From CAYGTK01 sp964352775 (GTDB lineage: Bacteria; Bacteroidota; Bacteroidia; Chitinophagales; CAIOSU01), in the NCBI GenBank assembly GCA_964352775.1, contig CAYGTK010000085.1, positions 1-15,993 on the forward strand: a stretch of DNA of 15,993 bases, written 5' to 3'. Numbering within the stretch: the first letter of the stretch is position 1; each line of letters opens with the position of its first letter. Positions 1-7,555 of this stretch are shown here, in pieces. The translations under genes were made by a program, and so were the position numbers. The notes beneath the pieces were generated by a model. The model had not been told where the DNA came from. It worked only from the letters and a program-made list of their open reading frames with translations, and did no database searches.

Positions 1-3000
1 ATTACCCTTGCTCCAAGCATTCGGGTCAGCCGAACCAATTGGTCGTTTAACAATACCGAATTTGTTATCGTGCAGGCCATCAAAATTCTGGATAGATAGC
101 ATGATGTCGTATGATCCACCAGTGGGTTCCATATCAGGCTCTACATGCCACACGCCTTCATTTGCAATTCGCTTATAGCCAAGCTGCTGCTCTACATCTA
201 CCATAGCATTGTCATCATGGTTTCGTAGGTCAGAGAAGCTTACGGTTATACATGAAGTACCCTCTAAGCCATTGTTGCGAATTCGGGCTAAGTGATAACC
301 ATTCTGACTAGGGTTACCTACTGGGAATTCGTATATCTCACCACCATTTATTGTGCCTCCAATAGCTCCTGGGTCTGGAAGCGGCATACACCTTCCTAAA
401 ACACCAGTAATGTAGCTGGTAGGCCCATAATTGCTAATGGCATCTTCGCTTGTGTTGGTCACAAAAAGTGTGTCGTTAGTTATTACTATACCGTTAGTAA
501 GGTTAAGTACATTACTTACCGTTATCGACCTTTCTACATGCACACCTTCAGGAGATGAGTTGTCTATTGTAAGGTTATTGAACGCAATTGAACCAATACC
601 AGAAACTGTTTGCTTTTTAGATCCTTTTAGTTCTATTGTTCCTGTTCCTGAATTGAATGTTCCGTTGTTAGTAATATCTCCTTTTACCGTGAGCTTAGCA
701 TTACCACTTAGTGTAAGGTTTGCTCCAAGGTTAACTTTCAGATCTTTACAGATCGCATCCTGAATTACTGATACTATGGGTTGATATGGTGTGTTTGGAG
801 GTATAATGGCAGAATCGTTCTGCGTAGGTGGATTATCATATACCCAGTTACCTGGTTCTTCCCAATCAGTACTTACCACACCTTTCCAAACATGACCACC
901 AGCATCTTCTATGGTTAGTAGATCGTCACCTTGCATTACATTATAGTACTCTGTTTTTATCCAACCTTGACTTAAGGCTTGGTCGTTTATCCTTACCTCA
1001 TCTACTATTCCTTTTAGGTAGCGGTTATCATGCCTGCGGCCAATTCTAAGGTTGTCACCACTATCAAGCTTCATAGTACCTGATTTTGAAATAGAGTATA
1101 CCTCATTGCCATTAATGTAGCCTTTCATAGTGCTACCATCATAGCGCAAGGCGTAGTACTGCCATTCGCCAGTAGTAATGTCTCCTTGGTTGATACGCTC
1201 GTGACCTGTGTTGGTGGTTATTCTACCATTCAGTACTTCACCATCATCTATACCCAGCATGTATTTTTCATCGTTAATACCATCACCCTTTACGCATATT
1301 GGCATGTCGCCATTTACATTTGTAGGTATATCAGTGTCAAACTTTGTCCATCCTGTTACGGTAATAGCAGTATTGCCATCAAACTTTAAGTTCTCAGGCA
1401 TTCCAAAGCTTATCCAGTCGTTACTACCATCAAAGTACCACGCTTTGCCCATTGGTCCATCGGAGAAATTACTTGAACTGGTAGAACTTTCTTTGGTACC
1501 ATTATTACTATTTAAGGTAGCATCATCTAAGTCGTTACTATTTGGGTCATCTTCAAAGTGCCATACACCCTGGTAATGGCTGTTCCAGGTGTTAGTAGTA
1601 GAAGTGCTTCCCGTTACTCTGCTATTACCGTAAAGCAGGTAGAACGAATAGTTAGTGCCAGTTGGTAAACTAGGTATATTTACCCAAGCTAAAAATTCAC
1701 CAGTAGTTGGGTCGTACTTTTCAAGTTCGTGACTAAGAGCATTTCCTTGTTCATCTTTAAAAATGATGTCGTGCCCATTGGTGCTTGTTATCAAACCACC
1801 ATTAGCTACGTTACGGAAATCGCTATCTGTAAAGCTCACCATTATTGGGAAGTTAGTATGTGAACCAGAACCATAAACGAAATTGTGGTCTGTAGTCAAC
1901 TTCTTAATAAAGCTATAACCCGTATCAACTTCCACAGTAACTGGTGGAGTTACAGGTGTTGAGCCATTATCAATAACACACGATTCCGGTGTACCTGTCG
2001 ATATAAAGCTACTAGGGTCGCTTATGTTATTATACTCTGTACTTATCCAGTCATCGGATTGTACTAGGCTATTCAGCCTTACTTCATCTATAATGCCATT
2101 AAAGTATTTCCAGTGGTTGCTGGCTTGGTTAACTATACCTGCACCTATAGTAATAGCGGCATTATCTTCTAGTCTATTGTTGTTGTTATGTGAATCTACT
2201 AACTGACCATTTATATATAGTTTTTGGCTGCTTCCCCAGGTGCCACATACGTAGTACCAGTTGTCTTTATCCCAGAAGTTCTGCGTAGTTGCTACTCTTT
2301 CAGTACTGGCTTGGCTTCCTTCTATTTTGAAGTAAAGCTTGCCATCTTCGTTATAGCTGTTGTCCGTTCCAGAAAGCACATAAGTGAAGTGGTTTGCACC
2401 GTCAGGGTATTTAGCTAATAGTGTTTGGCTGTTACTGGTATTGCTCTTGAAATCGCTATTTGGTTTGAACCACATACTGAATGATCCATCTTGCTTGTCA
2501 ATATCTCCAAGTTCAATGTAGTCGTTGCTTCCATCGAAATACCAGGCCTTTCCTACAAGTCCATCAACATAATTGGAGCTGGAAGTAGAACCTTCTTTAT
2601 AACCGTTGTTACTTAAAGTGCTCTCATCTTCTGCGGTACCATCGTTAGGGTCTTCTTGTAAGTGGTACACCAAGTTGTACTCATTGTGCCAAGTGGTATT
2701 TGCTGATGGGTCGGTATTTACGGCACTATTTCCATAGTATAGGTAGATGTCGGTATCAGTATTACCATCTAATGTTGGTATGCGTACCCAAGCAGTAATA
2801 GTACCTGTAACTGGGTCATAGCTATCTAGTTGATGATCTAACAGAGTTGATCTATCGTTCGAAGTAAATGCGATGTCGTAACCATTTTCGTTTTCAACTT
2901 CACCGCCGTTTGCTACGCTCTTTAAGTAGTCTTCCGTAAGGCTAACTAATACTGGAAAGTCGGTATGACTGCTACCCGTAATTTTGCTGCTATTTATAGT

Positions 3001-4269
3001 AAGCACTACTCTTTGACAATAGCCATCTATGAATGTGGAGTCTGTTGAAGATGATCCATTACCAACTGATGATGTGGTTACAGCATTTTCAGGGCCAACT
3101 GTATAAAAGCTTTCAGGAGCTGTTTGGCTGGTGTATTCGGTATTTAGTTGTTCTGGACTTAGTAGGCCATCATATACTCTGAATTCATCAATATCTCCTT
3201 TCCAGTAATTAGCATTCGGCATTTTACCTATTTCAAATAATGCGCTGGTAGAAGGTATGGTATTGTTGAAGCTTTCGTCGCTTCCTACTTGTTCACCATT
3301 CCAGTAATAGCGAATTTTCTTAGCGCTCATATCAATAGCTACTGCTACGTGGTACCATGTTTTATTGCTTACGCTGAATATACTTGGTGAGTTGTAGTTG
3401 CTCCCGTTCATATGGGCAAATATCTTGCGATGGCTTGTGTTGTTGTTTAACATCAATCCATAACTAGCGTTATCGTTTAACCATTTACCGCCTATCCCTT
3501 TGGTCTTGTTGCTCATGTTAGTTGGCCTAACCCAAGCACTCAGGGTTATGCTACCTTGTAAACGAAGTGAGGCAGCATCAGGTACGGTAACCTTATCGTT
3601 ACTACCATCGAAAAACCAAGCTTTACCAAATTTTCCATTCACATAGTTGGAGCTGCTTGTATTTCCTTGTTTTGTTCCATTATTACCATTTGGCGAAGCA
3701 TCGTAAAGTATACCATCTGTATTTGGGTCGTTCTCAAATTGCCATATAGCCTTATAGTTATTTCCCCAGACTGCTGTGCTAGAACCATCAGTAGTTACAC
3801 TGTTGTTTCCGTAGTACATACGTATATCGGTATTCGTAGATCCTGATATGCTTGGCACATTTACCCAAGCTTTTATCTCTCCGCTAGATGCATCGTAGCT
3901 TGTCAGTTTATAGTTAAGTTCCGTATTTCCATCTCCAGTAGTGAAAACGATGTCATAACCAGAGCCATTTTCAACTTTACCACCGTTGGAACTAAGTTTA
4001 AGGGCAGCATCAGTATGACTAATTAGAATAGGAACATCAGTTAGTGTTCCACTTCCATCTACTTTAGTGTGATCAATGGTCAGTGTTTTATAATAACCAT
4101 ATCCACTACTGCCAGCAGCCTTAGCTTCTTCTTGTGTACCAAAGTTCAGGTAGATAAAGCCTGCCGAAATAAAGCAAGTGGCTATAATTGCGCCAATTAC
4201 CATCCATTTGTTAACTCCTTGTAATTCGAGCTTAGTGGTAGCTCTGGTGCTAATACGTCTGCGTCCCAT
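1..4269 (-). CDS. Giant DUF2341/LamG modular surface protein (3' end outside window)
   Basis: An uninterrupted minus-strand frame runs from an ATG at 4269 to base 1 (1423 codons, no stop), so the C-terminus is missing. The N-terminus is basic (MGRRR) followed by a hydrophobic segment at about residues 24-42, an extended signal peptide or signal anchor. Then come three tandem modules, each a DUF2341 domain ending in WV..P......YYGN or a close variant, followed by a concanavalin-like LamG domain with the signature GKAW(Y/F)FDGSND and a closing (D/V)DE(F/V)R motif. After residue ~1108 there is a VWKG...W....NW segment (about 1127-1145) and a beta-rich stretch typical of T9SS-exported proteins. 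Such proteins usually act at the cell surface as adhesins or glycan-binding proteins; a T9SS sorting domain probably lies beyond the window, but this is inference. It is divergent from the LytTR regulator gene. Ligand and exact role are unknown. Confidence 0.9.
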   Translation of the reverse strand, partial: MGRRRISTRATTKLELQGVNKWMVIGAIIATCFISAGFIYLNFGTQEEAKAAGSSGYGYYKTLTIDHTKVDGSGTLTDVPILISHTDAALKLSSNGGKVENGSGYDIVFTTGDGNTELNYKLTSYDASSGEIKAWVNVPSISGSTNTDIRMYYGNNSVTTDGSSTAVWGNNYKAIWQFENDPNTDGILYDASPNGNNGTKQGNTSSSNYVNGKFGKAWFFDGSNDKVTVPDAASLRLQGSITLSAWVRPTNMSNKTKGIGGKWLNDNASYGLMLNNNTSHRKIFAHMNGSNYNSPSIFSVSNKTWYHVAVAIDMSAKKIRYYWNGEQVGSDESFNNTIPSTSALFEIGKMPNANYWKGDIDEFRVYDGLLSPEQLNTEYTSQTAPESFYTVGPENAVTTSSVGNGSSSTDSTFIDGYCQRVVLTINSSKITGSSHTDFPVLVSLTEDYLKSVANGGEVENENGYDIAFTSNDRSTLLDHQLDSYDPVTGTITAWVRIPTLDGNTDTDIYLYYGNSAVNTDPSANTTWHNEYNLVYHLQEDPNDGTAEDESTLSNNGYKEGSTSSSNYVDGLVGKAWYFDGSNDYIELGDIDKQDGSFSMWFKPNSDFKSNTSNSQTLLAKYPDGANHFTYVLSGTDNSYNEDGKLYFKIEGSQASTERVATTQNFWDKDNWYYVCGTWGSSQKLYINGQLVDSHNNNNRLEDNAAITIGAGIVNQASNHWKYFNGIIDEVRLNSLVQSDDWISTEYNNISDPSSFISTGTPESCVIDNGSTPVTPPVTVEVDTGYSFIKKLTTDHNFVYGSGSHTNFPIMVSFTDSDFRNVANGGLITSTNGHDIIFKDEQGNALSHELEKYDPTTGEFLAWVNIPSLPTGTNYSFYLLYGNSRVTGSTSTTNTWNSHYQGVWHFEDDPNSNDLDDATLNSNNGTKESSTSSSNFSDGPMGKAWYFDGSNDWISFGMPENLKFDGNTAITVTGWTKFDTDIPTNVNGDMPICVKGDGINDEKYMLGIDDGEVLNGRITTNTGHERINQGDITTGEWQYYALRYDGSTMKGYINGNEVYSISKSGTMKLDSGDNLRIGRRHDNRYLKGIVDEVRINDQALSQGWIKTEYYNVMQGDDLLTIEDAGGHVWKGVVSTDWEEPGNWVYDNPPTQNDSAIIPPNTPYQPIVSVIQDAICKDLKVNLGANLTLSGNAKLTVKGDITNNGTFNSGTGTIELKGSKKQTVSGIGSIAFNNLTIDNSSPEGVHVERSITVSNVLNLTNGIVITNDTLFVTNTSEDAISNYGPTSYITGVLGRCMPLPDPGAIGGTINGGEIYEFPVGNPSQNGYHLARIRNNGLEGTSCITVSFSDLRNHDDNAMVDVEQQLGYKRIANEGVWHVEPDMEPTGGSYDIMLSIQNFDGLHDNKFGIVKRPIGSADPNAWSKGN
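941..4090 (-). repeat. Three tandem DUF2341+LamG modules inside the giant gene
   Basis: Module 1 spans about 4090-3131, module 2 about 3012-2029 and module 3 about 1912-941, giving start-to-start distances of roughly 1.08-1.10 kb. Each encodes DUF2341 and then LamG. Shared peptide landmarks are TSSSN(Y/F) followed by GKAW(Y/F)FDGSND, a YGN(N/S) end to DUF2341 and a closing TEY motif. The DNA copies have diverged clearly while the protein order is kept, so this is an old internal duplication and not a recent one. Boundaries are approximate and were read from the translation. Confidence 0.85.
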
Positions 4270-4293
4270 GGGGTATATGCATTTAGTTTTGTA

Positions 4294-4313
4294 TTGATAG
4301 TGTGCGCTATCAA
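4294..4313. promoter_or_regulatory. Perfect 7-bp dyad between divergent surface-protein and LytTR genes
   Basis: TTGATAG (4294-4300) and CTATCAA (4307-4313) are exact inverted repeats around a 6-bp centre. The dyad lies in the 148-bp divergent region, 25 bp upstream of the giant gene's ATG and 104 bp upstream of the LytTR gene. A TAnnTTTG match (TAGTTTTG, 4284-4291) lies just before it on the plus strand, but no convincing -33 element precedes that. A second, weaker repeat, CATAC (4320-4324) / GTATG (4333-4337), follows. It could be an operator for the neighbouring regulator or a 5'-UTR hairpin of the minus-strand transcript. LytTR proteins usually bind direct repeats, so binding by that regulator is unproven. 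Confidence 0.35.
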
Positions 4314-4417
4314 CCCTTGCATACGATATGGAGTATGGAATGTTACGTCTTTTCGTGATGTAATTAGCCCCATTTCAAGTACGATTGCTGTGGAATTACT
4401 GTAACTTTAGCCTCCCG

Positions 4418-5101
4418 ATGAAAATTATGATAGCCCATACCGACTCAAGTGTTATCACATCTATTAAAGAGATGTGTGATCAACAAGATGCGGAGCTAGT
4501 TGCTATTTGTAATGATCTAGATACAGCAGTGAAGGCATTAATAGATCACCAACCAGACTTGGTATTGTTAGATGCAGAGTTAGAAGGCGGTGGAGCAGCT
4601 AAGCTAGTGTCTTCCGTTGAAGTGAAGCCTATGGTGGTAGTTGTTTCTGCGCATAATCGCTATGCGGTAGAGGCATTTGATATACAGGCTATTGATTTTG
4701 TTAAAACTCCACTTACCACTACCCAACTAACCCGGGCCTGCCATCGTGCAAGCGAATTACTTCAGCTTAAGAAGGATAGGCTAGAAGGGGTAAGTAGCAT
4801 TTTTATTAAAGAGGATAATATGTATACCAGTATTCCCTTTGATAAAGTGAAGTGGATAGAAGCACTTGGCGATTATGTGACCATACAAACGGATGACGCT
4901 AAGCATACCGTATTAGCCACCATGAAAGCTATTGAAAATAAACTTCCTAGAGCTATTTTTCAGCGGGTACACCGTTCGTATATAGCTAATGTTAGCCGCA
5001 TTACACGTATAAATACTTCTCAGTTATATATAGGTGAAAAAGCATTGCCACTAGGCCCCTCCTACAAGAAGGTACTAATGAACGACCTTTATATCATTTA
5101 G
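4418..5101 (+). CDS. LytTR-family response regulator with degenerate receiver
   Basis: A 227-residue cytoplasmic transcription regulator. Residues 1-~120 form a CheY-like receiver with the phospho-acceptor position kept (LLDAEL, D52) and the Thr/Ser switch position kept (S77). The acidic pair normally found as DD after strand 1 reads H7-T8, and the conserved Lys before Pro (KP) is Thr (K96-T97-P98). Residues ~127-224 form a LytTR DNA-binding domain with the usual I....GDYV.I......L..TM motif and the F.R.HRSY..N region. The ATG at 4418 is chosen over an in-frame TTG at 4385 because it begins exactly where receivers begin (MKIMIAH). No histidine kinase is adjacent, so it is an orphan here. Its neighbour across the divergent region is the giant surface-protein gene, a plausible target by position only. 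Its 3' end overlaps the convergent tetR-family gene by 8 bp. Confidence 0.88.
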   Translation: MKIMIAHTDSSVITSIKEMCDQQDAELVAICNDLDTAVKALIDHQPDLVLLDAELEGGGAAKLVSSVEVKPMVVVVSAHNRYAVEAFDIQAIDFVKTPLTTTQLTRACHRASELLQLKKDRLEGVSSIFIKEDNMYTSIPFDKVKWIEALGDYVTIQTDDAKHTVLATMKAIENKLPRAIFQRVHRSYIANVSRITRINTSQLYIGEKALPLGPSYKKVLMNDLYII

Positions 5102-5741
5102 GCATCAGCTCATCTAAGTTGGTAAGGTCTATTTCGGCATCTGCATTTTTTACTAGTCCATTTAGGCGGAGTGTGATGTAGTCTCTAAAAGCTTTTTGAA
5201 TACTAATATTATTCTCTTTCAAAAAGTCGGGGTCGGATATGGCATCGAAAAAGAGCTTATCATTAATTACCAAAATGGAAGGGTCTATATCATGAAACAC
5301 TCCATTTTCACTACCCAATTGATAGAAACGCATTAACAGGCTAGAGGCATAGCTTCTAAAGAAAACCACCTTCTCCCAAAGTGCAGGATAGAGTTCTTTT
5401 AAATCGGCCAAAAACTCAGTAGATATACCCCCAATTTCAGTAAGAAATACCTTAGATGAACGGAAGTAGCGTTCCATATAAGGTAGGCTCTCATCAAATA
5501 GGTCATCTTTAAAATTGGCTATTTCAGAAAGCTTAAGGTCTAATGCTTCAGCTAATATCTGTTCCCGCGAGCTGAAGTGCTTGTATAAGGTAGCCTTACT
5601 AACACCAAGCTGTTTCGACACTTCATTCATACTGAAGTGCTTAAGCCCGTGCTTAATGTACAGTGGGGTGATGGTATGCAACCATTCCTTCTTCCGCTCG
5701 GGGTTATTAACTCGTTTTTTGTCTACTGGTTTCCTGCCCAT
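5094..5741 (-). CDS. TetR/AcrR-family transcriptional regulator, likely regulator of alkB
   Basis: A 215-residue protein with an N-terminal TetR helix-turn-helix: FSMNEVSKQLGVSKATLYKHF spans residues 36-56, matching the T...IA...GVS..TLY.HF pattern of the family. A helical C-terminal ligand-binding half follows, with no ligand recognisable from sequence. TetR proteins are dimers, usually repressors released by a small molecule. The gene is divergent from alkB with 89 bp between the start codons, and that gap holds a 28-bp palindrome. The simplest model is that this protein controls alkB and itself in response to an alkane or an oxidation product; this is inference from layout. The ATG at 5741 begins a short basic extension (MGRKPVDKKR) that is common in this family. 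Confidence 0.92.
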   Translation of the reverse strand: MGRKPVDKKRVNNPERKKEWLHTITPLYIKHGLKHFSMNEVSKQLGVSKATLYKHFSSREQILAEALDLKLSEIANFKDDLFDESLPYMERYFRSSKVFLTEIGGISTEFLADLKELYPALWEKVVFFRSYASSLLMRFYQLGSENGVFHDIDPSILVINDKLFFDAISDPDFLKENNISIQKAFRDYITLRLNGLVKNADAEIDLTNLDELMPK

Positions 5742-5753
5742 CTTAGCTTAGGT

Positions 5754-5781
5754 GTAAACTATTATCTGGTTTATAGTTTAC
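5754..5781. promoter_or_regulatory. 28-bp palindromic operator candidate between tetR-family gene and alkB
   Basis: GTAAACTAT (5754-5762) and ATAGTTTAC (5773-5781) are exact 9-bp inverted repeats around a 10-bp spacer. The site lies 13 bp upstream of the regulator's start and 49 bp upstream of the alkB ATG, so it could control both. A further half-site-like copy, AGTTTTAC (5791-5798), lies in direct orientation to the right arm, so there may be additional binding. A fully symmetric AT stretch, ACTTTTTAAAAAGT (5780-5793), overlaps the right end. The overall length resembles known long TetR-family operators such as those of QacR. Binding has not been shown. Confidence 0.6.
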
Positions 5782-5830
5782 TTTTTAAAAAGTTTTACTT
5801 AAGTTAGTACTGCTAAAATACCTTTTGAGC

Positions 5831-6925
5831 ATGAAAGATCTAAAATACTTACTCAGTTACCTTATTCCCATTTCAGCTATTGTGGCTATTACATTAGGCG
5901 GAGTTTGGTCATTTCTAACCTTTATTATTGGCTTTGTCGTCTTCCCTATAATGGAGTTGTTCTTTACGGGAACGGATGAAAATTTAACAAAGGAAGATGA
6001 GAAAGACTATAAGGCTAACCGATTTTTTGACTATGTGGTGTACTTGAATGTACCACTACAATATGGGGTGGTATTCTACTTTCTGTATACCGTTAGTACT
6101 GTTACCATGCCCATTATTGACCTTATTGGTATGACTATTAGTGTAGGTATGTGCTGTGGTGTAATTGGTATTAATGTAGCTCACGAGCTGGGCCATCGCC
6201 GTAAAAAGAGCGAGCAGTGGATGTCGAAGGCATTATTGCTGACTTCTCTTTATATGCACTTTTTCATTGAGCATAACCGCGGGCATCATAAGAACGTAGC
6301 AACAGATCTTGATCCAGCTTCATCTCGATTGAATGAGCCTATTTATGCATTTTGGGTTCGTTCTATTTTCGGGGCATATAAAAGCGCTTGGCATCTTGAG
6401 AATAAGCGACTTTCAGAACGTAACCAATCAGTTTATACTTGGGAGAATGAAATGGTGCGCTTTCATGTAATAGAGTTTGTATTTACACTAGCTATTTTCT
6501 TGGTTTTTGGTCCTTTAGCTGGTGTTTGTTTTATAGGGGCAGCTATGGGTGGCTACCTGTTACTAGAATCGGTAAATTACATTGAGCATTATGGCCTGCG
6601 CCGAAAAGAATTAGCCCCTGGCCGTTATGAAAAGTGCATGCCTTGGCACAGTTGGAATTCCGATCATACTTTAGGTCGCATTTTCTTGTACGACCTTACT
6701 CGTCATTCCGATCATCATTATTTAGCGAGTAGAAAGTATCAAGTACTTCGTCACTTTAACGAAGCACCACAACTGCCTACGGGGTACCCTGGGTCTATTG
6801 TTGTTGCCTTGTTCCCGCCATTATGGTTTAAGCTAATGAACCCATTGGTAGAAGAGTTAAATGATCATGGTAAGCGAGAAGGAGTAGAGGCTACCCTGAA
6901 TATAAATAGAACCGCGGCAGCTTAG
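5831..6925 (+). CDS. alkB: Alkane 1-monooxygenase (AlkB-type membrane di-iron hydroxylase)
   Basis: An integral membrane enzyme of 364 residues that hydroxylates the terminal carbon of alkanes using O2 and electrons from rubredoxin. All diagnostic histidine motifs are present: HELGH (118-122), EHNRGHH (147-153), the AlkB-specific NYIEHYGL (249-256) and LTRHSDHH (289-296), followed by the usual R.YQ.LR. Several hydrophobic segments occur before the first motif (about residues 8-45, 65-85 and 90-117) and again at about 210-245. The ATG at 5831 is preferred over an in-frame TTG two codons earlier. No rubredoxin domain is fused and no rubredoxin or rubredoxin reductase gene is in view, so electron-transfer partners must be encoded elsewhere. 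It is divergent from the tetR-family gene with a palindrome between them, suggesting inducible expression. Its stop overlaps the convergent lipoprotein gene by 4 bp. XylM-type relatives are less likely because of the HYGL motif. Confidence 0.93.
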   Translation: MKDLKYLLSYLIPISAIVAITLGGVWSFLTFIIGFVVFPIMELFFTGTDENLTKEDEKDYKANRFFDYVVYLNVPLQYGVVFYFLYTVSTVTMPIIDLIGMTISVGMCCGVIGINVAHELGHRRKKSEQWMSKALLLTSLYMHFFIEHNRGHHKNVATDLDPASSRLNEPIYAFWVRSIFGAYKSAWHLENKRLSERNQSVYTWENEMVRFHVIEFVFTLAIFLVFGPLAGVCFIGAAMGGYLLLESVNYIEHYGLRRKELAPGRYEKCMPWHSWNSDHTLGRIFLYDLTRHSDHHYLASRKYQVLRHFNEAPQLPTGYPGSIVVALFPPLWFKLMNPLVEELNDHGKREGVEATLNINRTAAA

Positions 6926-7476
6926 TCGCCAATCTTTCTGCCCTCAACTTGACGACGATCTAAGTCGAATTTGCGTAGCTTTTTCATATCTACCATTAAG
7001 TAAGCATAAGCACTCTGTGGAGATGTGCGGTACTCTTTTTTTGCATAATTCACGGTACCCGTTTTACCATATCTGTCCCTTTTCCATTTCGATGCTAACA
7101 GGTAGTACTTACCATCTTTATCTGGATTAATTCCAAACATTAAGTAGCGGCCTTCGCCTACTTCAAAGCTAATGCCCATGCGGGTATCACCAGGAAAGTA
7201 TTCTAATACCCCTGGGGTTCCTCGCTTAATTACTATCTGCTCTACTTCTTTGCCGTCAACAATGGTAATTTTTCCTTCTTCAATTTCGGTAGCACTGCCT
7301 TCGGTTACCTCTCGTTGTAGTGTAATGTCGCCAGATAAATAGAACTGCACCTTCCTAAGCTGTTCTTCCTTTAGCCCTAGCTTATTCTTATCAGTAGCAG
7401 TAAATGGTTGTAGTGCACTTGTGCATGATGTTGCAGCAAGGCTTACAAGTAGTAGTAGGTAAAATATCGACTTCAT
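6922..7476 (-). CDS. Hypothetical lipoprotein, 184 residues
   Basis: Not recognised as a named family. The start MKSIFYLLLLVSLAATSC is a lipoprotein signal peptide with the lipidated cysteine at residue 18, so the mature protein is expected to be anchored to a membrane. The rest (about 165 residues) is soluble and beta-rich in appearance, with EGKITIVDGKEVEQIVIKRG near the middle, a Y..FGI stretch after it, and a basic, Tyr-rich C-terminal part. It has no transmembrane segment after the signal. It overlaps the end of alkB by 4 bp in convergent orientation. It lies 66 bp downstream of the permease stop, so it may be co-transcribed with it or use its own promoter (a candidate lies at 7524-7555). 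No enzymatic motif was recognised. Confidence 0.8.
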   Translation of the reverse strand: MKSIFYLLLLVSLAATSCTSALQPFTATDKNKLGLKEEQLRKVQFYLSGDITLQREVTEGSATEIEEGKITIVDGKEVEQIVIKRGTPGVLEYFPGDTRMGISFEVGEGRYLMFGINPDKDGKYYLLASKWKRDRYGKTGTVNYAKKEYRTSPQSAYAYLMVDMKKLRKFDLDRRQVEGRKIGD

Positions 7477-7523
7477 AATTAGCAGTTTGATAGTATAGTT
7501 CGCAATTGGTTTAAATGCGAGTG

Positions 7524-7555
7524 CAAGAATATTGCCAATTTTTTATTCGCCCAAA
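7524..7555 (-). promoter_or_regulatory. Possible Bacteroidota promoter for the lipoprotein gene
   Basis: On the minus strand TTTG (7555-7552) is followed after 20 bases by TATTCTTG (7531-7524), one mismatch from the TAnnTTTG -7 element of Bacteroidota. It would start transcription about 40 bases before the lipoprotein ATG. The -33 part overlaps the end of the permease gene. One mismatch in AT-rich DNA is weak evidence. Confidence 0.25.

Noticed and set aside
431..2418. Several plus-strand open frames of 60-122 codons within the first 2.5 kb
   Set aside because: They lie antisense to the continuous giant minus-strand frame, have low-complexity compositions and no recognisable domains. The opposite strand shows clear DUF2341 and LamG motifs.
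4385..4417. Upstream in-frame TTG start for the LytTR regulator; similarly TTG at 5825 (alkB) and 14285 (kinase), GTG at 8959 (pseudouridine synthase)
   Set aside because: In each case an ATG a little downstream matches the family's normal N-terminus, and for the pseudouridine synthase the promoter position also favours the ATG.
5780..5804. Short perfect palindromes ACTTTTTAAAAAGT and ACTTAAGT next to the tetR-alkB palindrome
   Set aside because: They are homopolymer-rich or only 8 bp and expected often in AT-rich intergenic DNA; only the 9+10+9 palindrome is treated as a real operator candidate.
7504..7544. AATTGG / CCAATT pair followed by a T-run, resembling a plus-strand terminator
   Set aside because: The stem is only 6 bp with a 25-base spacer, and no plus-strand gene ends upstream of it (alkB ends about 580 bp earlier).
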